DNA of 64,000 nucleotides. It comes from an uncultured Clostridia bacterium. Lineage in GTDB: Bacteria; Bacillota; Clostridia; Christensenellales; Borkfalkiaceae. Under the pieces are notes generated by a model. The model was given only the letters and a program-made list of their open reading frames with translations. It did not search any database and had not been told where the DNA came from. Shown piece after piece: positions 1 through 8,264 of the stretch (position 1 is its first letter; each line of letters starts with the position of its first letter). The position numbers and the translations under genes were made by a program. The stretch lies in NCBI GenBank assembly GCA_904419075.1, contig CAJFQM010000005.1:81756-145755 (forward strand), read 5' to 3'.

Positions 1-84
1 TTTGGCTTCGGGATCGTTTTCTAAAAGGGAAAGGACGTTTCCGCCCATTTTCCCCGAAATGCCGCAAATGAGAATGTTCGTCAT
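1..84 (-). CDS. dapB: 4-hydroxy-tetrahydrodipicolinate reductase, N-terminal fragment
   Basis: This is the first 28 codons of a gene that runs off the left edge. The peptide starts MTNILICGISGKMGGNV, a nucleotide-binding N-terminus with the G-x-x-G-x-M-G pattern of DapB, the NAD(P)H-dependent enzyme that follows DapA in lysine and diaminopimelate synthesis. Its ATG overlaps the dapA stop codon in an ATGA junction, so the two are probably translationally coupled. The operon order asd-dapA-dapB supports the call. Only the Rossmann start is visible, so the fragment alone does not exclude other reductases. Confidence 0.85.
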   Translation of the reverse strand, partial: MTNILICGISGKMGGNVLSLLENDPEAK

Positions 85-974
85 GCTTTTATCTCCAAAC
101 CGTAATCCGCCATGGCTTTGCGGAGTTTTTCTTTATTGTTCGGCTCTATTTCCGATAAGGGCGCGCGGGGCATTCCCGCGTCGAAGCCCAAGAGATTCAT
201 GGCCGCTTTTGCGGGAATAGGATTGACTTCGAGGAAACAAGCCTGCGAGAGCGGCAGAAGTTTATCCTGGAGTGCGCATGCTTCCTCCGTTCTTCCCTCC
301 TTGATGAGGGTGTAGAGTTTTTTGACATCGGCGGGCACCACGTTGGAAAGCACCGAGATGACACCGTTGCCGCCGACGGCCAAAATGGGAAAGTTGAGCG
401 CGTCTTCGCCCGAGTATAAGTCGCATTTCCCGCGGATAGAGCGAAAGGTTTCCATGGTTTGGCTCATGTTTCCGCCCGCGTCTTTGATTCCCGCCATATT
501 GGGGATTTCCGCGATTCGCGCCATCGTCGCGGGCTGAATATTCACGCCCGTGCGGGAGGGAACATTGTAGGCGATCACGGGAATTTTTACCGCTTCGCAG
601 ATGCTCTTATAATAGGCGTAAAGTCCGTTTTGCGTACATTTGTTGTAATAGGGGGTGACGGCAAGAAGTCCGTCTGCGCCGATAGCCTCCGCTTGTTTTG
701 CCGCAGATACGGCATGTTCGGTGCAGTTGCTTCCGCAGCCGAAGACGATTTTGATTCGTCCTTTCGCCTTTTTCACGGAGTATTCCATTACGGAAACTTT
801 TTCTTCCTCCGTCATCGTCGCGGGTTCCCCGGTAGTGCCGAGAATGACCAGCATATCCGTGCCGGCCGTAATCTGGCGTTCTATCATTTCCCCGAAAGTG
901 TTAAAATTCACTCCGCCGTCCGCCCCGAAGGGGGTGATCATCGCAGTGGCGGTGCCGCTGAAAAATCCTGTCAT
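81..974 (-). CDS. dapA: 4-hydroxy-tetrahydrodipicolinate synthase
   Basis: DapA condenses pyruvate with aspartate semialdehyde in the cytoplasm, the first committed step to lysine and meso-diaminopimelate. The 297-aa protein has the usual family length. Visible hallmarks are the GTTGE motif with Thr47/Thr48, Tyr136 and Arg141 in AYNVPSRTG, and the Schiff-base Lys164 in GIKDAGGN. It lies second in a minus-strand operon, 60 bp downstream of asd, which makes its substrate, and overlaps dapB by 4 nt. The operon leader carries a lysine riboswitch, so expression should fall when lysine is plentiful. Nothing looks broken. Confidence 0.97.
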   Translation of the reverse strand: MTGFFSGTATAMITPFGADGGVNFNTFGEMIERQITAGTDMLVILGTTGEPATMTEEEKVSVMEYSVKKAKGRIKIVFGCGSNCTEHAVSAAKQAEAIGADGLLAVTPYYNKCTQNGLYAYYKSICEAVKIPVIAYNVPSRTGVNIQPATMARIAEIPNMAGIKDAGGNMSQTMETFRSIRGKCDLYSGEDALNFPILAVGGNGVISVLSNVVPADVKKLYTLIKEGRTEEACALQDKLLPLSQACFLEVNPIPAKAAMNLLGFDAGMPRAPLSEIEPNNKEKLRKAMADYGLEIKA

Positions 975-1034
975 AATATACTATATTCTCCCTAAACCCC
1001 GTTTTAGTTACTTTTTTTAGAGGTTATTTTTCAT

Positions 1035-2114
1035 TTAATCGAAATATCCCTTGGCTGCCAACAGCTCCGCAAGAAGCACCGCGCCTCCCGCCGCGCCCCG
1101 CAGCGTGTTGTGGGAAAGTCCTACGAATTTATAATCGAATACCGTATCTTCGCGCAGGCGGCCCGCCGATATCGTCATGCCGCCTCCCTCCATGCGGTCG
1201 GATTTCGTCTGCGGACGCGCGTCCTCTTCGAAATAACGGATGAATCTTTCGGGGGCGGAGGGGAGTTTGAGCGCCTGCGGCTCTCCGCTGTAAGTCGCCC
1301 ACGCTTCGAGTATTTCTTCTTTGGAGGGCTTTTTTTCAAAGGAGACGAATACGGCCGCCATATGCCCGTCGGAAACGGGTACTCTGAGACATTGTGCCGT
1401 AATTACGGGACCGTTTGCGGAAACGATTTCCTTTCCTTCGATGTGTCCCCAGATTTTTAAGGGTTCCTTTTCGCTTTTTTCCTCTTCGCCGCCGATATAG
1501 GGGATTACGTTATCGATGATTTCCGGCATGGTAGCAAATGTTTTTCCCGCTCCGGAAATAGCCTGATAAGTACATACGGCCGCCGATTTTATATGAAATT
1601 TTTTCAACGGGTGCAGAAGGGGAACATAGGACTGCAAAGAACAGTTGGACTTGACGGCGATAAAGCCTTTCTTTGTTCCGAGACGCTCCTTTTGCGCAGA
1701 GATGATTTCGAGGTGCTCCGGATTGATTTCGGGAATCACCATAGGTACGTCCAGGGTGAAGCGGTGCGCGGAATTATTGGAAACTACGGGAATTTCCCGC
1801 TTCGCATAGTTCTCTTCGAGCACTTTTATCTTGGCTTTATCCATATTGACGGCACAAAAGACGAAATCGACTTTTTCCGCTATGGCATCCAAGTCCTTTT
1901 CCGCGTCGAAAACGGTCATGGAAATATATTTTTCGGGAACGGGACGGTCGAACGCCCATTTTTCCTTGACGGCTTCCCCGTAAGTTTTTCCGGCAGAACG
2001 ACCGGACGCTGCCAAAGCCGTAACTTTGAACAGAGGGTGATTTTCGAGCAGGAGGAGGAATCGCTGTCCCACCATTCCCGTAGCGCCGATGACGCCTGCA
2101 TTATATTGTTTCAT
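1035..2114 (-). CDS. asd: Aspartate-semialdehyde dehydrogenase
   Basis: Asd reduces aspartyl phosphate to aspartate semialdehyde with NADPH, the branch point to lysine, threonine and methionine. The protein (359 aa) opens MKQYNAGVIGATGMVGQRF, with the Rossmann G-x-T-G-x-V-G loop at residues 10-16, and has the catalytic Cys158 in the SNCSL motif. The sequence style resembles the archaeal/fungal-type Asd rather than the E. coli type, which several Clostridia also use. An open frame extends 30 codons further upstream, but I chose the ATG at 2112-2114 because an AAGGAG ribosome site lies just upstream and the extra codons fall in the riboswitch terminator leader. It is the first gene of the asd-dapA-dapB operon. 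Confidence 0.95.
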   Translation of the reverse strand: MKQYNAGVIGATGMVGQRFLLLLENHPLFKVTALAASGRSAGKTYGEAVKEKWAFDRPVPEKYISMTVFDAEKDLDAIAEKVDFVFCAVNMDKAKIKVLEENYAKREIPVVSNNSAHRFTLDVPMVIPEINPEHLEIISAQKERLGTKKGFIAVKSNCSLQSYVPLLHPLKKFHIKSAAVCTYQAISGAGKTFATMPEIIDNVIPYIGGEEEKSEKEPLKIWGHIEGKEIVSANGPVITAQCLRVPVSDGHMAAVFVSFEKKPSKEEILEAWATYSGEPQALKLPSAPERFIRYFEEDARPQTKSDRMEGGGMTISAGRLREDTVFDYKFVGLSHNTLRGAAGGAVLLAELLAAKGYFD

Positions 2115-2153
2115 AAAAATCTCCTTGGAATGTTTGAATAAAGAGAGGAACAA

Positions 2154-2177
2154 CAAAAAAGACGGCACAGGCCGTCT
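2154..2177 (-). terminator. Riboswitch-controlled intrinsic terminator before asd
   Basis: On the minus strand a GACGGC...GCCGTC stem with a short loop is followed by six U residues, about 40 nt before the asd start. Lying between the lysine aptamer and the gene, it is the expected expression platform: lysine binding should favour this hairpin and stop transcription. Confidence 0.88.
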
Positions 2178-2214
2178 CGCGTTCGCAACATAGGGAACCC
2201 TCAAAGGGATTCGG

Positions 2215-2396
2215 TAAATAGCGCTTCACGGACGGTGACAGTCATGCGGGTATTCTCCCGTATGCCCAACGCGGAAGGAAGGCACCGCGTTTCGGCGGAG
2301 ATACCCTTTCCAGTCCGCCGTATGCTCTTCGGCCGCAAAATCTTCCGTATTTTGCTTTACGGCGGAGTACTCTTGTTCTTCCGCTCCTCTATTTAA
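2215..2396 (-). promoter_or_regulatory. Lysine riboswitch (L-box)
   Basis: Reading the minus strand, the leader shows the L-box consensus in order: AGAGGAGC, CAAGAGTA, GGAAAGGG, CGCCGAA, TTGGGC and GACTGTCAC. The ends pair as P1 (AAATAG with CTATTT). This is known to bind lysine and control lysine genes in Bacillota, and the gene downstream is asd, with dapA and dapB following. The terminator at 2154-2177 is the output. The match in motif order is close; exact aptamer ends are estimated from the P1 pairing. Confidence 0.93.
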
Positions 2397-2403
2397 CGGT
2401 TTT

Positions 2404-2432
2404 ATTCTAACACAAGCCACGGGAAATGTCAA
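2404..2432 (-). promoter_or_regulatory. Sigma-A promoter of asd-dapA-dapB
   Basis: On the minus strand TTGACA is followed after exactly 17 nt by TAGAAT, immediately upstream of the lysine riboswitch. Transcription would start near 2397, right at the aptamer. Confidence 0.85.
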
Positions 2433-2481
2433 AGATTTTTGCCCGATTGAAAATTTTATTTGAAATTTTTCCGAATTTTCC

Positions 2482-2510
2482 TTGAAATAATCATAAATTT
2501 GTAGTACAAT
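2482..2510 (+). promoter_or_regulatory. Sigma-A promoter of the 2556 membrane protein gene
   Basis: TTGAAA and TACAAT are separated by 17 nt, 46 bp upstream of the ATG at 2556. It is divergent from the asd promoter. Confidence 0.65.
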
Positions 2511-2555
2511 AAATAAGCAGGTTTTCTGATAATTAATTTTTTTGGAGTTTTATAC

Positions 2556-3851
2556 ATGGCACAGGAAAAGAAAGGGCTGATCGCCCGAATGCTCGAGGGC
2601 AAGGAAAAAAGCGAGGAGTATGCGAGAAGTACTCTCCCTACGAATCGCTGGCAGCTCTTTTGGGATATTTTCAAGGGCAATTTCGGCAAAATTTTTAAGG
2701 TCAATTTACTTATTCTGATTTTCTTCATTCCCATCATTGCGATTTTTATCTTTCGTTTTGTCATGGATCAGAGTAACGGCATTACCTATCCGTTCGGGTC
2801 GAATCTCACCGTAGGTTATCCGGCTCAGCCGAGCATCGTGGGCTTTTCGGAAATGCTGCTCATGCAGACGGATGCGATCATGTACGGAGCCATCGCCGTC
2901 GCTTCTTTCATCGCGGCGGTAGGGCTTTCGGGCGGAATGTACGTTATCCGCAATATGGTTTGGACCGAGGGGATTTTTGTCGCGAACGACTTTTGGCGCG
3001 GCGTCAAATTGAACTTTTGGAATGCGCTCCAAGCGGCTTTGTTCTTCTCCCTCATCATGCTTCTTTGTAAGTCGCTCATAAATATGACCGAGCTTTCGAT
3101 CGCCACTCAGTCTTTGAGCAAAGGACAACGGGTTTGGTTCCGTATTTCCGAAGCATTCAGCGGAATCATTATGGCGCTTGCCGCAATGATGTCCCTTTGG
3201 ATGATTGCGCTCGGCGTAAACTATAAGCAGGGCGTTTGGACGCTCATTAAAAATTCTTTCCTCATGACGATAGGCATGTTGCCGCAGTCATTGTTTTTCG
3301 GCGTGCTTGCGCTTCTTCCGTTCGGACTCTTTTTAATCGGCGGCGGTATTTTTACACTGATTGCGGGGATGCTTCTCATTCTGTTTGCTTTCGCGTATGC
3401 CTTGCTCGTGTGGCTTGATTTCGCGCAGTGGGCATTCGACAAATTCATCAATCCCAATATCAAAGGAGCGAAAGTCGGCAGAGGAATTTACAATAAAGAC
3501 GGGACAAGCGCCTTGGTGGGTGGAGAAAGCGAAGCGGCTCTTCAATATAAACGTGCTATTTTGGCCGCCGGAAAATCCAAATTGGTTTCCCGCCCGATCA
3601 AACCGATCGATGACTCGTTGCAGGTATACGAACTTCCGCAGTCCTTCACGCGGGAGGACTTACAACGCCTTAGAGAGAGCAAACAAAATATTGCAGAGGA
3701 TACCGAAGCCTACGAGCAGGAGCATAAGAACGACAAGAGATACGTAGACTATAATAAACAGTTCGAGGAACGGGAAAAGGCTTTGCAGGAAGAAACGGAC
3801 AAAAAGGGCAGGAAGAAAAAGAGAAAACCGCCCAAGATGCTCGGAGAATAA
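2556..3851 (+). CDS. Polytopic membrane protein, YesL/DUF624-like N-terminal half
   Basis: The 431-aa protein has a short charged start, a stretch RWQLFWDIFKGNFGKIFKVN just before the first membrane helix, and about six hydrophobic segments between residues 45 and 290. The arrangement resembles the YesL (DUF624) family of roughly 200-aa membrane proteins of unknown function, often near carbohydrate uptake genes, but I see no solute-binding or permease genes here. Residues 295-431 form a highly charged cytoplasmic tail ending in a Lys/Arg-rich stretch, much longer than in YesL. GGAG precedes the ATG. It may head a long transcript through the methyltransferase and hslO. The family call is tentative and function is unknown. 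Confidence 0.7.
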   Translation: MAQEKKGLIARMLEGKEKSEEYARSTLPTNRWQLFWDIFKGNFGKIFKVNLLILIFFIPIIAIFIFRFVMDQSNGITYPFGSNLTVGYPAQPSIVGFSEMLLMQTDAIMYGAIAVASFIAAVGLSGGMYVIRNMVWTEGIFVANDFWRGVKLNFWNALQAALFFSLIMLLCKSLINMTELSIATQSLSKGQRVWFRISEAFSGIIMALAAMMSLWMIALGVNYKQGVWTLIKNSFLMTIGMLPQSLFFGVLALLPFGLFLIGGGIFTLIAGMLLILFAFAYALLVWLDFAQWAFDKFINPNIKGAKVGRGIYNKDGTSALVGGESEAALQYKRAILAAGKSKLVSRPIKPIDDSLQVYELPQSFTREDLQRLRESKQNIAEDTEAYEQEHKNDKRYVDYNKQFEEREKALQEETDKKGRKKKRKPPKMLGE

Positions 3852-3862
3852 TTCCAGGACTC

Positions 3863-3895
3863 AGCCGGATATATCTATCCGGCTGGGCTTGTTTT
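3863..3895 (+). terminator. Weak terminator-like hairpin
   Basis: AGCCGGATA pairs with TATCCGGCT across a 4-nt loop, followed by GGGCTTGTTTT. The U tract is interrupted, so it may only reduce read-through into the methyltransferase gene. Confidence 0.45.
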
Positions 3896-3909
3896 AAGGA
3901 GAAGAAGAT

Positions 3910-4644
3910 ATGGAACGGGAAGCGGCTTATGCAGGGCTTGCCGATTGGTTCGAATATCTCAACGACGACTGCGGCTATGAAAAGTGGTCGCAGTATTTAA
4001 TTACGCAGCTCAGTGCATTTCCGTTGAGGAGCGGGCTGGATATCGGCTGTGGGGGCGGATGGTTCACGCGAGCTTTCCATCGCGCAGGCTATGCGATGAC
4101 GGGGTTGGATATTTCTCCCGAAATGTTGAACTTCGCCGTGCGGCGTTCCCGGCAGGAGGGAGTGAATATTCGATATTTGCAGGGAGATATAGCAAGGTTC
4201 AAGACGCCGGAAAAATTCGATTTTGCGACGGCCGTCAATGATTGCGTCAATTATATTCCCAAAGAAAAACTCAAAAAAGCGTTTGGAAACGTCCGTTCCG
4301 CGTTAAATAAAAAGGGGATATTTCTTTTCGATATCAGTTCTCCGCGCAAATTTCGCGAAAAGATTGCAAATACTGTTTGCGCGGACGATCGGGAAGATGT
4401 CGTTTATCTTTCTTTTAACACTCTTGAAGGAGACAGAGTAACGATGGACGTCACTCTGTTCGTTCGGCGCGGCGACGGCGCGTTTTCCCGTCGGGACGAA
4501 AAGCACATTCAATATATTTACGAGGAGGAAGAAATCGTTTCCGCGCTGTGCGCTTGCGGGTTTACGGTTCTAAAAACGGAAGGTCATCTCGGAGAAGATA
4601 AAACTTTGAGCGACCGACTCGTTTTTTTGGCACAGCGGAACTGA
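3910..4644 (+). CDS. Class I SAM-dependent methyltransferase
   Basis: The 244-aa protein has a canonical SAM-binding motif I, LDIGCGGGW at residues 43-51, and an acidic motif II residue in TGLDISPEML (Asp67), followed by a QGDIARF stretch typical of motif III. These place it in the Methyltransf_11/25-like class I group. The substrate cannot be told from sequence. An AAGGAG site precedes the ATG. It ends 12 bp before hslO, so the two are probably cotranscribed, though this does not define a substrate. Confidence 0.85.
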   Translation: MEREAAYAGLADWFEYLNDDCGYEKWSQYLITQLSAFPLRSGLDIGCGGGWFTRAFHRAGYAMTGLDISPEMLNFAVRRSRQEGVNIRYLQGDIARFKTPEKFDFATAVNDCVNYIPKEKLKKAFGNVRSALNKKGIFLFDISSPRKFREKIANTVCADDREDVVYLSFNTLEGDRVTMDVTLFVRRGDGAFSRRDEKHIQYIYEEEEIVSALCACGFTVLKTEGHLGEDKTLSDRLVFLAQRN

Positions 4645-4656
4645 GAAAATGAGAAT

Positions 4657-5484
4657 ATGGAGAACGTTTTAAGGACACTCATTCGTGACGAGCAGGTTTC
4701 CTTGACTTTGATAGAGGCGACCAAACTTGTGTCGGAAGCCGTCCGACTGCATCATTTGACTCCTTCCTCGTCGATAATTTTAGGAAAGGCATTGGCGGCA
4801 GCGACTTTTATGAGTGCCTGTCTGAAAGAGGAGACCGGAGAAATATCGGTAACCGTCAGGGGCGATTTCGGTTCTCTGTGCGTTTCGGGAAATCGCAAAT
4901 TATATATTCGGGGGTATATTGACTCCGCTGAAAATTGGAAATCGTGCGGTTTCGGAAATAAAGGTACGTTTACGGTTGTGCGCGACGACGGTTACAGCCG
5001 CCCGTTTGTGGGGACGTGCGCTCTTCCCGAAAGCGGGGACGCGGACGGCGCATTCGAGGAATATTATCGAATCAGCGAGCAGCTTCCTACTTTTATCGCG
5101 ACGGTCGTCGAAATGTCGGAAGAGGGGAAATGTACGTTTGCTTCCGCGGCCGTTTTGCAACCGCTGCCGTTTGCGGACGAAAAGACGATACGGGAGCTTC
5201 CAAAGGGAAAAGAGCTCGAAAAGATTGCCGAAGAGATAAAAGCGATCGGAATCAAAAAAGTCGCGGAATCTTATTTTTCGGCAAAATCGGCGGGATTGGA
5301 GCTGCGGGAAGCGGCATATAAATGTAATTGTTCGAGAGAGTATTTGAAAGGAGTTTTGGTTTCCCTCGGAAAAGAAGAGCTGGAAAAAATTTTACGGGAA
5401 GAGGGTGAAATAAAGGTACATTGTCATTATTGCAATAGGGATTACCGCTTTACGGGGAAAGACGTAAAAGAGATGTTTCCGTAA
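4657..5484 (+). CDS. hslO: Redox-regulated chaperone Hsp33
   Basis: Hsp33 is a cytoplasmic holdase that binds unfolding proteins during oxidative stress. At 275 aa the length is normal. The C-terminal redox switch is intact: Cys223/Cys225 in CNCS and Cys256/Cys259 in CHYC, the zinc-binding pairs that form disulfides on activation. The N-terminal part contains the usual substrate-domain sequence ending in VTVRGDFG...GYID. In an anaerobe it fits with FprA at 49954 and the ferritin-like candidate at 34735 as oxygen-stress protection. The start ATG lies 12 bp after the methyltransferase gene. Confidence 0.95.
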   Translation: MENVLRTLIRDEQVSLTLIEATKLVSEAVRLHHLTPSSSIILGKALAAATFMSACLKEETGEISVTVRGDFGSLCVSGNRKLYIRGYIDSAENWKSCGFGNKGTFTVVRDDGYSRPFVGTCALPESGDADGAFEEYYRISEQLPTFIATVVEMSEEGKCTFASAAVLQPLPFADEKTIRELPKGKELEKIAEEIKAIGIKKVAESYFSAKSAGLELREAAYKCNCSREYLKGVLVSLGKEELEKILREEGEIKVHCHYCNRDYRFTGKDVKEMFP

Positions 5485-5517
5485 CGGGTCGGTTCGGAAA
5501 CAAGGAAAGGAGTTTGC

Positions 5518-7197
5518 ATGACGGAACGGAAGGTGTTGAAAATAGATTTCAGCAGGAATCGCCTGCGCGAAAGAGCCGAAAAATATTACGACGAAGGGAA
5601 TTATCTCTCCGCCCTCCGTTTCACGTACAAGGAAATGTCTTTATACGGCGGAAACGGGGAAACTTATATGATGCTCTCCGATATCTATGAAAACATGGAA
5701 CTTTATTCTTCCGCGGTGAATTGCTGGTTCCGCTTTATGGATAACTGTACGGGAGATGATTTGCCCGATATTTATGAGGGGCTCGCGGTCAATTACCTGA
5801 ATATGGGAAACGAAGCACAGTCGGCTTTTTATTATAATAAACTCATCGACGCGGACGATACCCTTACGGACGAAAATAAAGCGGAAATAGCCGAGACGTT
5901 CGCTCGGGATAAACGGAGCAATTTCCGTTTTGTGTATCCGCCGCGCTTTGCGGACTATTCGGGAGAGACGGAAGCGGGAGCCCGTGCTCTGAAAAACGGG
6001 GACTGTAAACGCGCGATCTCTGTTCTGTCCAAAGTGGAAAAGGGCTCGCCCGATTACGAACGTGCTCGGGAAATTCAGGCGGTAGCATATCTCCTTTCCG
6101 GACATGCGAAGGAAGCGGAAAGAATCTGTCTCGCTCTCATCGACGAAAATCAAGGAAACGTTCAGGCGCTGGCCACGCTCGCGGCGGTATATACCGAACA
6201 GGGAAAACACGAAGAGAGCAAAGCGGTGGCATTCCGACTTTGCGGGCTGAAAAATCTTACGCCGGAAGAGCAGTATAAGGTGGCCACGGTCTGCTGCGAA
6301 AATAATCTTCACGAACAGGCTTTGCAGCAATTCCTCGCTTTGGAAAAAGAAATTCCCTATGACGGGAATATGCTTTATTTCAAGAGCGTGGCGGCCTATA
6401 AGAGCGGGAAAACGGACCTTGCGATTTCCGCGCTGGAAACGCTCTGTACCATTTATCCCGATGCCGCCGTGGCGGAATACTATTTGAAAGCGATTCGCCG
6501 CCGTCGGGAAAATCCCGAAACGGAGCCGGAACCGGAAATGACTTATTTTTATAAGATTCCGCAGGCGGAACGGGCGAAACGTTGTCGGGCGCTCTTAAAA
6601 ATCGGAAAATATCCGCGCGCGGAAGCGGAATTGTTCGGAGCGCTCGCTTTGAAAGAGGGCTATTTCCGGTGGTGTTTCGACGAGATGGACGGGATGGAGC
6701 ACGATTTGCAGTATCTTGCCATCGTTACGGCGGAACACGCCCGCGCGGACGGATTTCTCCGCGATATGCTTCTCGACTGTGAGGTGTCGGACGTCCTCAA
6801 AATAGAAGCGCTGCGCCTCTTATATTCGAGAAATGAAGATAACACTTTCGGCGTGGTCGTCTGCAACATTTATAGGGATTTGCATCTCGGACGGATAAAA
6901 ATCGGCAAGAGAAAACACAAACGGTTTGTAGAAGCTCATGCAAAGGTAGCTTCCAAGTTTACGATCATCAACGACGTTTACGGCGATAAAGTCAAAGCGA
7001 TGACGGAATACGTCTATCGGGTTTTTGTTAAGAAAGATTGCTGGGAACTTGCGGAAAGTTCCGACGATCTCGCATGCGCGATTTATTTGCTCAGCGGACT
7101 CAAAGAAGTAGGGAAAGATGCAAAGACCGCTTCGCCCGCGTTTGACGCGCATTCGGAGAACGTGGACCGAATTATGGCAGCGGTTTTATCGAAATAA
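5518..7197 (+). CDS. Tetratricopeptide-repeat protein
   Basis: The 559-aa protein consists mostly of TPR-like helical pairs. Clear units lie at about residues 18-50, 50-85, 180-220 and 265-320, with the small-residue spacing of TPRs (for example YDEGNYLSALRFTYKE). There is no signal peptide or membrane segment, so it is likely a cytoplasmic scaffold. The last third (residues 350-540) is less repetitive and includes a basic patch KIGKRKHKRF that may bind nucleic acid or protein. A strong AAGGAG precedes the ATG. It sits between hslO and a HEAT-like repeat gene just before spoIVA; a link to sporulation is possible but unproven. Confidence 0.8.
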   Translation: MTERKVLKIDFSRNRLRERAEKYYDEGNYLSALRFTYKEMSLYGGNGETYMMLSDIYENMELYSSAVNCWFRFMDNCTGDDLPDIYEGLAVNYLNMGNEAQSAFYYNKLIDADDTLTDENKAEIAETFARDKRSNFRFVYPPRFADYSGETEAGARALKNGDCKRAISVLSKVEKGSPDYERAREIQAVAYLLSGHAKEAERICLALIDENQGNVQALATLAAVYTEQGKHEESKAVAFRLCGLKNLTPEEQYKVATVCCENNLHEQALQQFLALEKEIPYDGNMLYFKSVAAYKSGKTDLAISALETLCTIYPDAAVAEYYLKAIRRRRENPETEPEPEMTYFYKIPQAERAKRCRALLKIGKYPRAEAELFGALALKEGYFRWCFDEMDGMEHDLQYLAIVTAEHARADGFLRDMLLDCEVSDVLKIEALRLLYSRNEDNTFGVVVCNIYRDLHLGRIKIGKRKHKRFVEAHAKVASKFTIINDVYGDKVKAMTEYVYRVFVKKDCWELAESSDDLACAIYLLSGLKEVGKDAKTASPAFDAHSENVDRIMAAVLSK

Positions 7198-7283
7198 CGT
7201 TGATGAGGCGTGATCCCGCCTCGGAATATTCCCTCGCGGCGGAAAAATGCGGCCGAAAGCACGAAACAATAAGGAGAAAACAA

Positions 7284-8120
7284 ATGAAACTGATAGATTT
7301 TGACGGATTGTTCGATGAAAAACTTTCGCAGTATATCGAGGAGAACAAAGGAAAATATACGGAAAAACAGTGGGAGAATATCATTCCCAGACTCTATAAA
7401 AAATTTGGCGATACGTACGTGGCAAAAGTGAAATCCACGCCCAAGCAGTACTATGCGAAAATGACGGACGGAGAACTTGCCGAAACGCTCGGGGAACATC
7501 TGAAACAAAAAGTTCCCGTACCGGATTTTCTCTGTTCGGAAATAGAGAGCCGTAATTGTGCGGAGGTCCTTTTGCCGCTCTTGAAGAGCGATGACGGAGA
7601 AACGGTCTCTTACGCTCTCAATCTCGCGGGAATATCGGAGGGAGTCTTTTCGGTATGTTTCGATATTTTGACGCAGAATAAATTTGACGAGGATATTCGG
7701 GATGCCGCCGCCGATAAACTTAAAGAAAATGCTGACGCCGTGTCGTCGGACGCGTTGCGTTTCTATCGGGAAGGGCGTGCCGCGGAGTATATGCTTGAAA
7801 TCCTTTCAAAAGTCACAAAACGGAACGAAGAGATTTTTGAAATCCTTTTGAATGAATTTCTTTCGGATGCGGAACGTGTTCCCGTTCGCGCTGGATATCT
7901 CGCCTCTTACGGAGACGAACGCGCTCTTCCGTATCTCATGAAGAAGATAGAGGACAGAACGATCGGTTTCGTCGAATTTCAGGAACTTAAATACGCCATC
8001 GAGGCGTTGGGCGGAGAATACAATGAACCGAGAGATTTTTCGGACGACAAAGATTATCGTACGATAGAGGAAGCCTCTTTGAAAGAAGGCTTTTCGGGCG
8101 GAGGTTTTCCGCTCAGTTGA
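7284..8120 (+). CDS. HEAT-like helical repeat protein
   Basis: The 278-aa protein begins MKLIDFDGLFDEKLSQYIEE. An upstream in-frame TTG near 7200 would add 28 residues, but I chose the ATG at 7284 because AAGGAG lies 7 nt before it. Residues 90-260 consist of alternating helices with a HEAT-like look (for example GDERALPYLMKKIEDR), which suggests a protein-interaction solenoid. No enzyme motif, signal peptide or membrane helix is visible. It lies 86 bp after the TPR gene and just before spoIVA, and its transcript probably ends at the hairpin at 8176. I do not recognise an orthologue with a known role. Confidence 0.72.
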   Translation: MKLIDFDGLFDEKLSQYIEENKGKYTEKQWENIIPRLYKKFGDTYVAKVKSTPKQYYAKMTDGELAETLGEHLKQKVPVPDFLCSEIESRNCAEVLLPLLKSDDGETVSYALNLAGISEGVFSVCFDILTQNKFDEDIRDAAADKLKENADAVSSDALRFYREGRAAEYMLEILSKVTKRNEEIFEILLNEFLSDAERVPVRAGYLASYGDERALPYLMKKIEDRTIGFVEFQELKYAIEALGGEYNEPRDFSDDKDYRTIEEASLKEGFSGGGFPLS

Positions 8121-8161
8121 TTCCCTTTCGGGAGAAAATGCAAAAAACGCAGATTTGCTTC

Positions 8162-8188
8162 ATAAAATGACCCATCCCCGCATATATT
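8162..8188 (+). promoter_or_regulatory. Candidate sigma-E promoter of spoIVA
   Basis: ATA at 8162-8164 is followed after 16 nt by CATATATT at 8181-8188, matching the sigma-E pattern (ATA, 16 nt, CATANNNT). spoIVA is a known mother-cell sigma-E gene, and a like-spaced site precedes spoIIID at 48784. The -10 box sits in the terminator hairpin of the preceding gene. Confidence 0.68.
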
Positions 8189-8219
8189 AAACCGTAACGT
8201 TTGAATGCGGGGATTTTTT
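8176..8219 (+). terminator. Intrinsic terminator overlapping the spoIVA promoter
   Basis: CCCCGCAT (8176-8183) pairs with ATGCGGGG (8205-8212), with an extra AAAC/GTTT stem in the loop, followed by ATTTTTT. It should end transcription from the HEAT-repeat gene. Transcripts from the sigma-E promoter would begin inside the loop and lack the 5' arm, so they escape it. Confidence 0.8.
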
Positions 8220-8264
8220 GCGGGGAAAACGCAGATAGCCGCAGAAACCACGTTGGAGGTCGGT

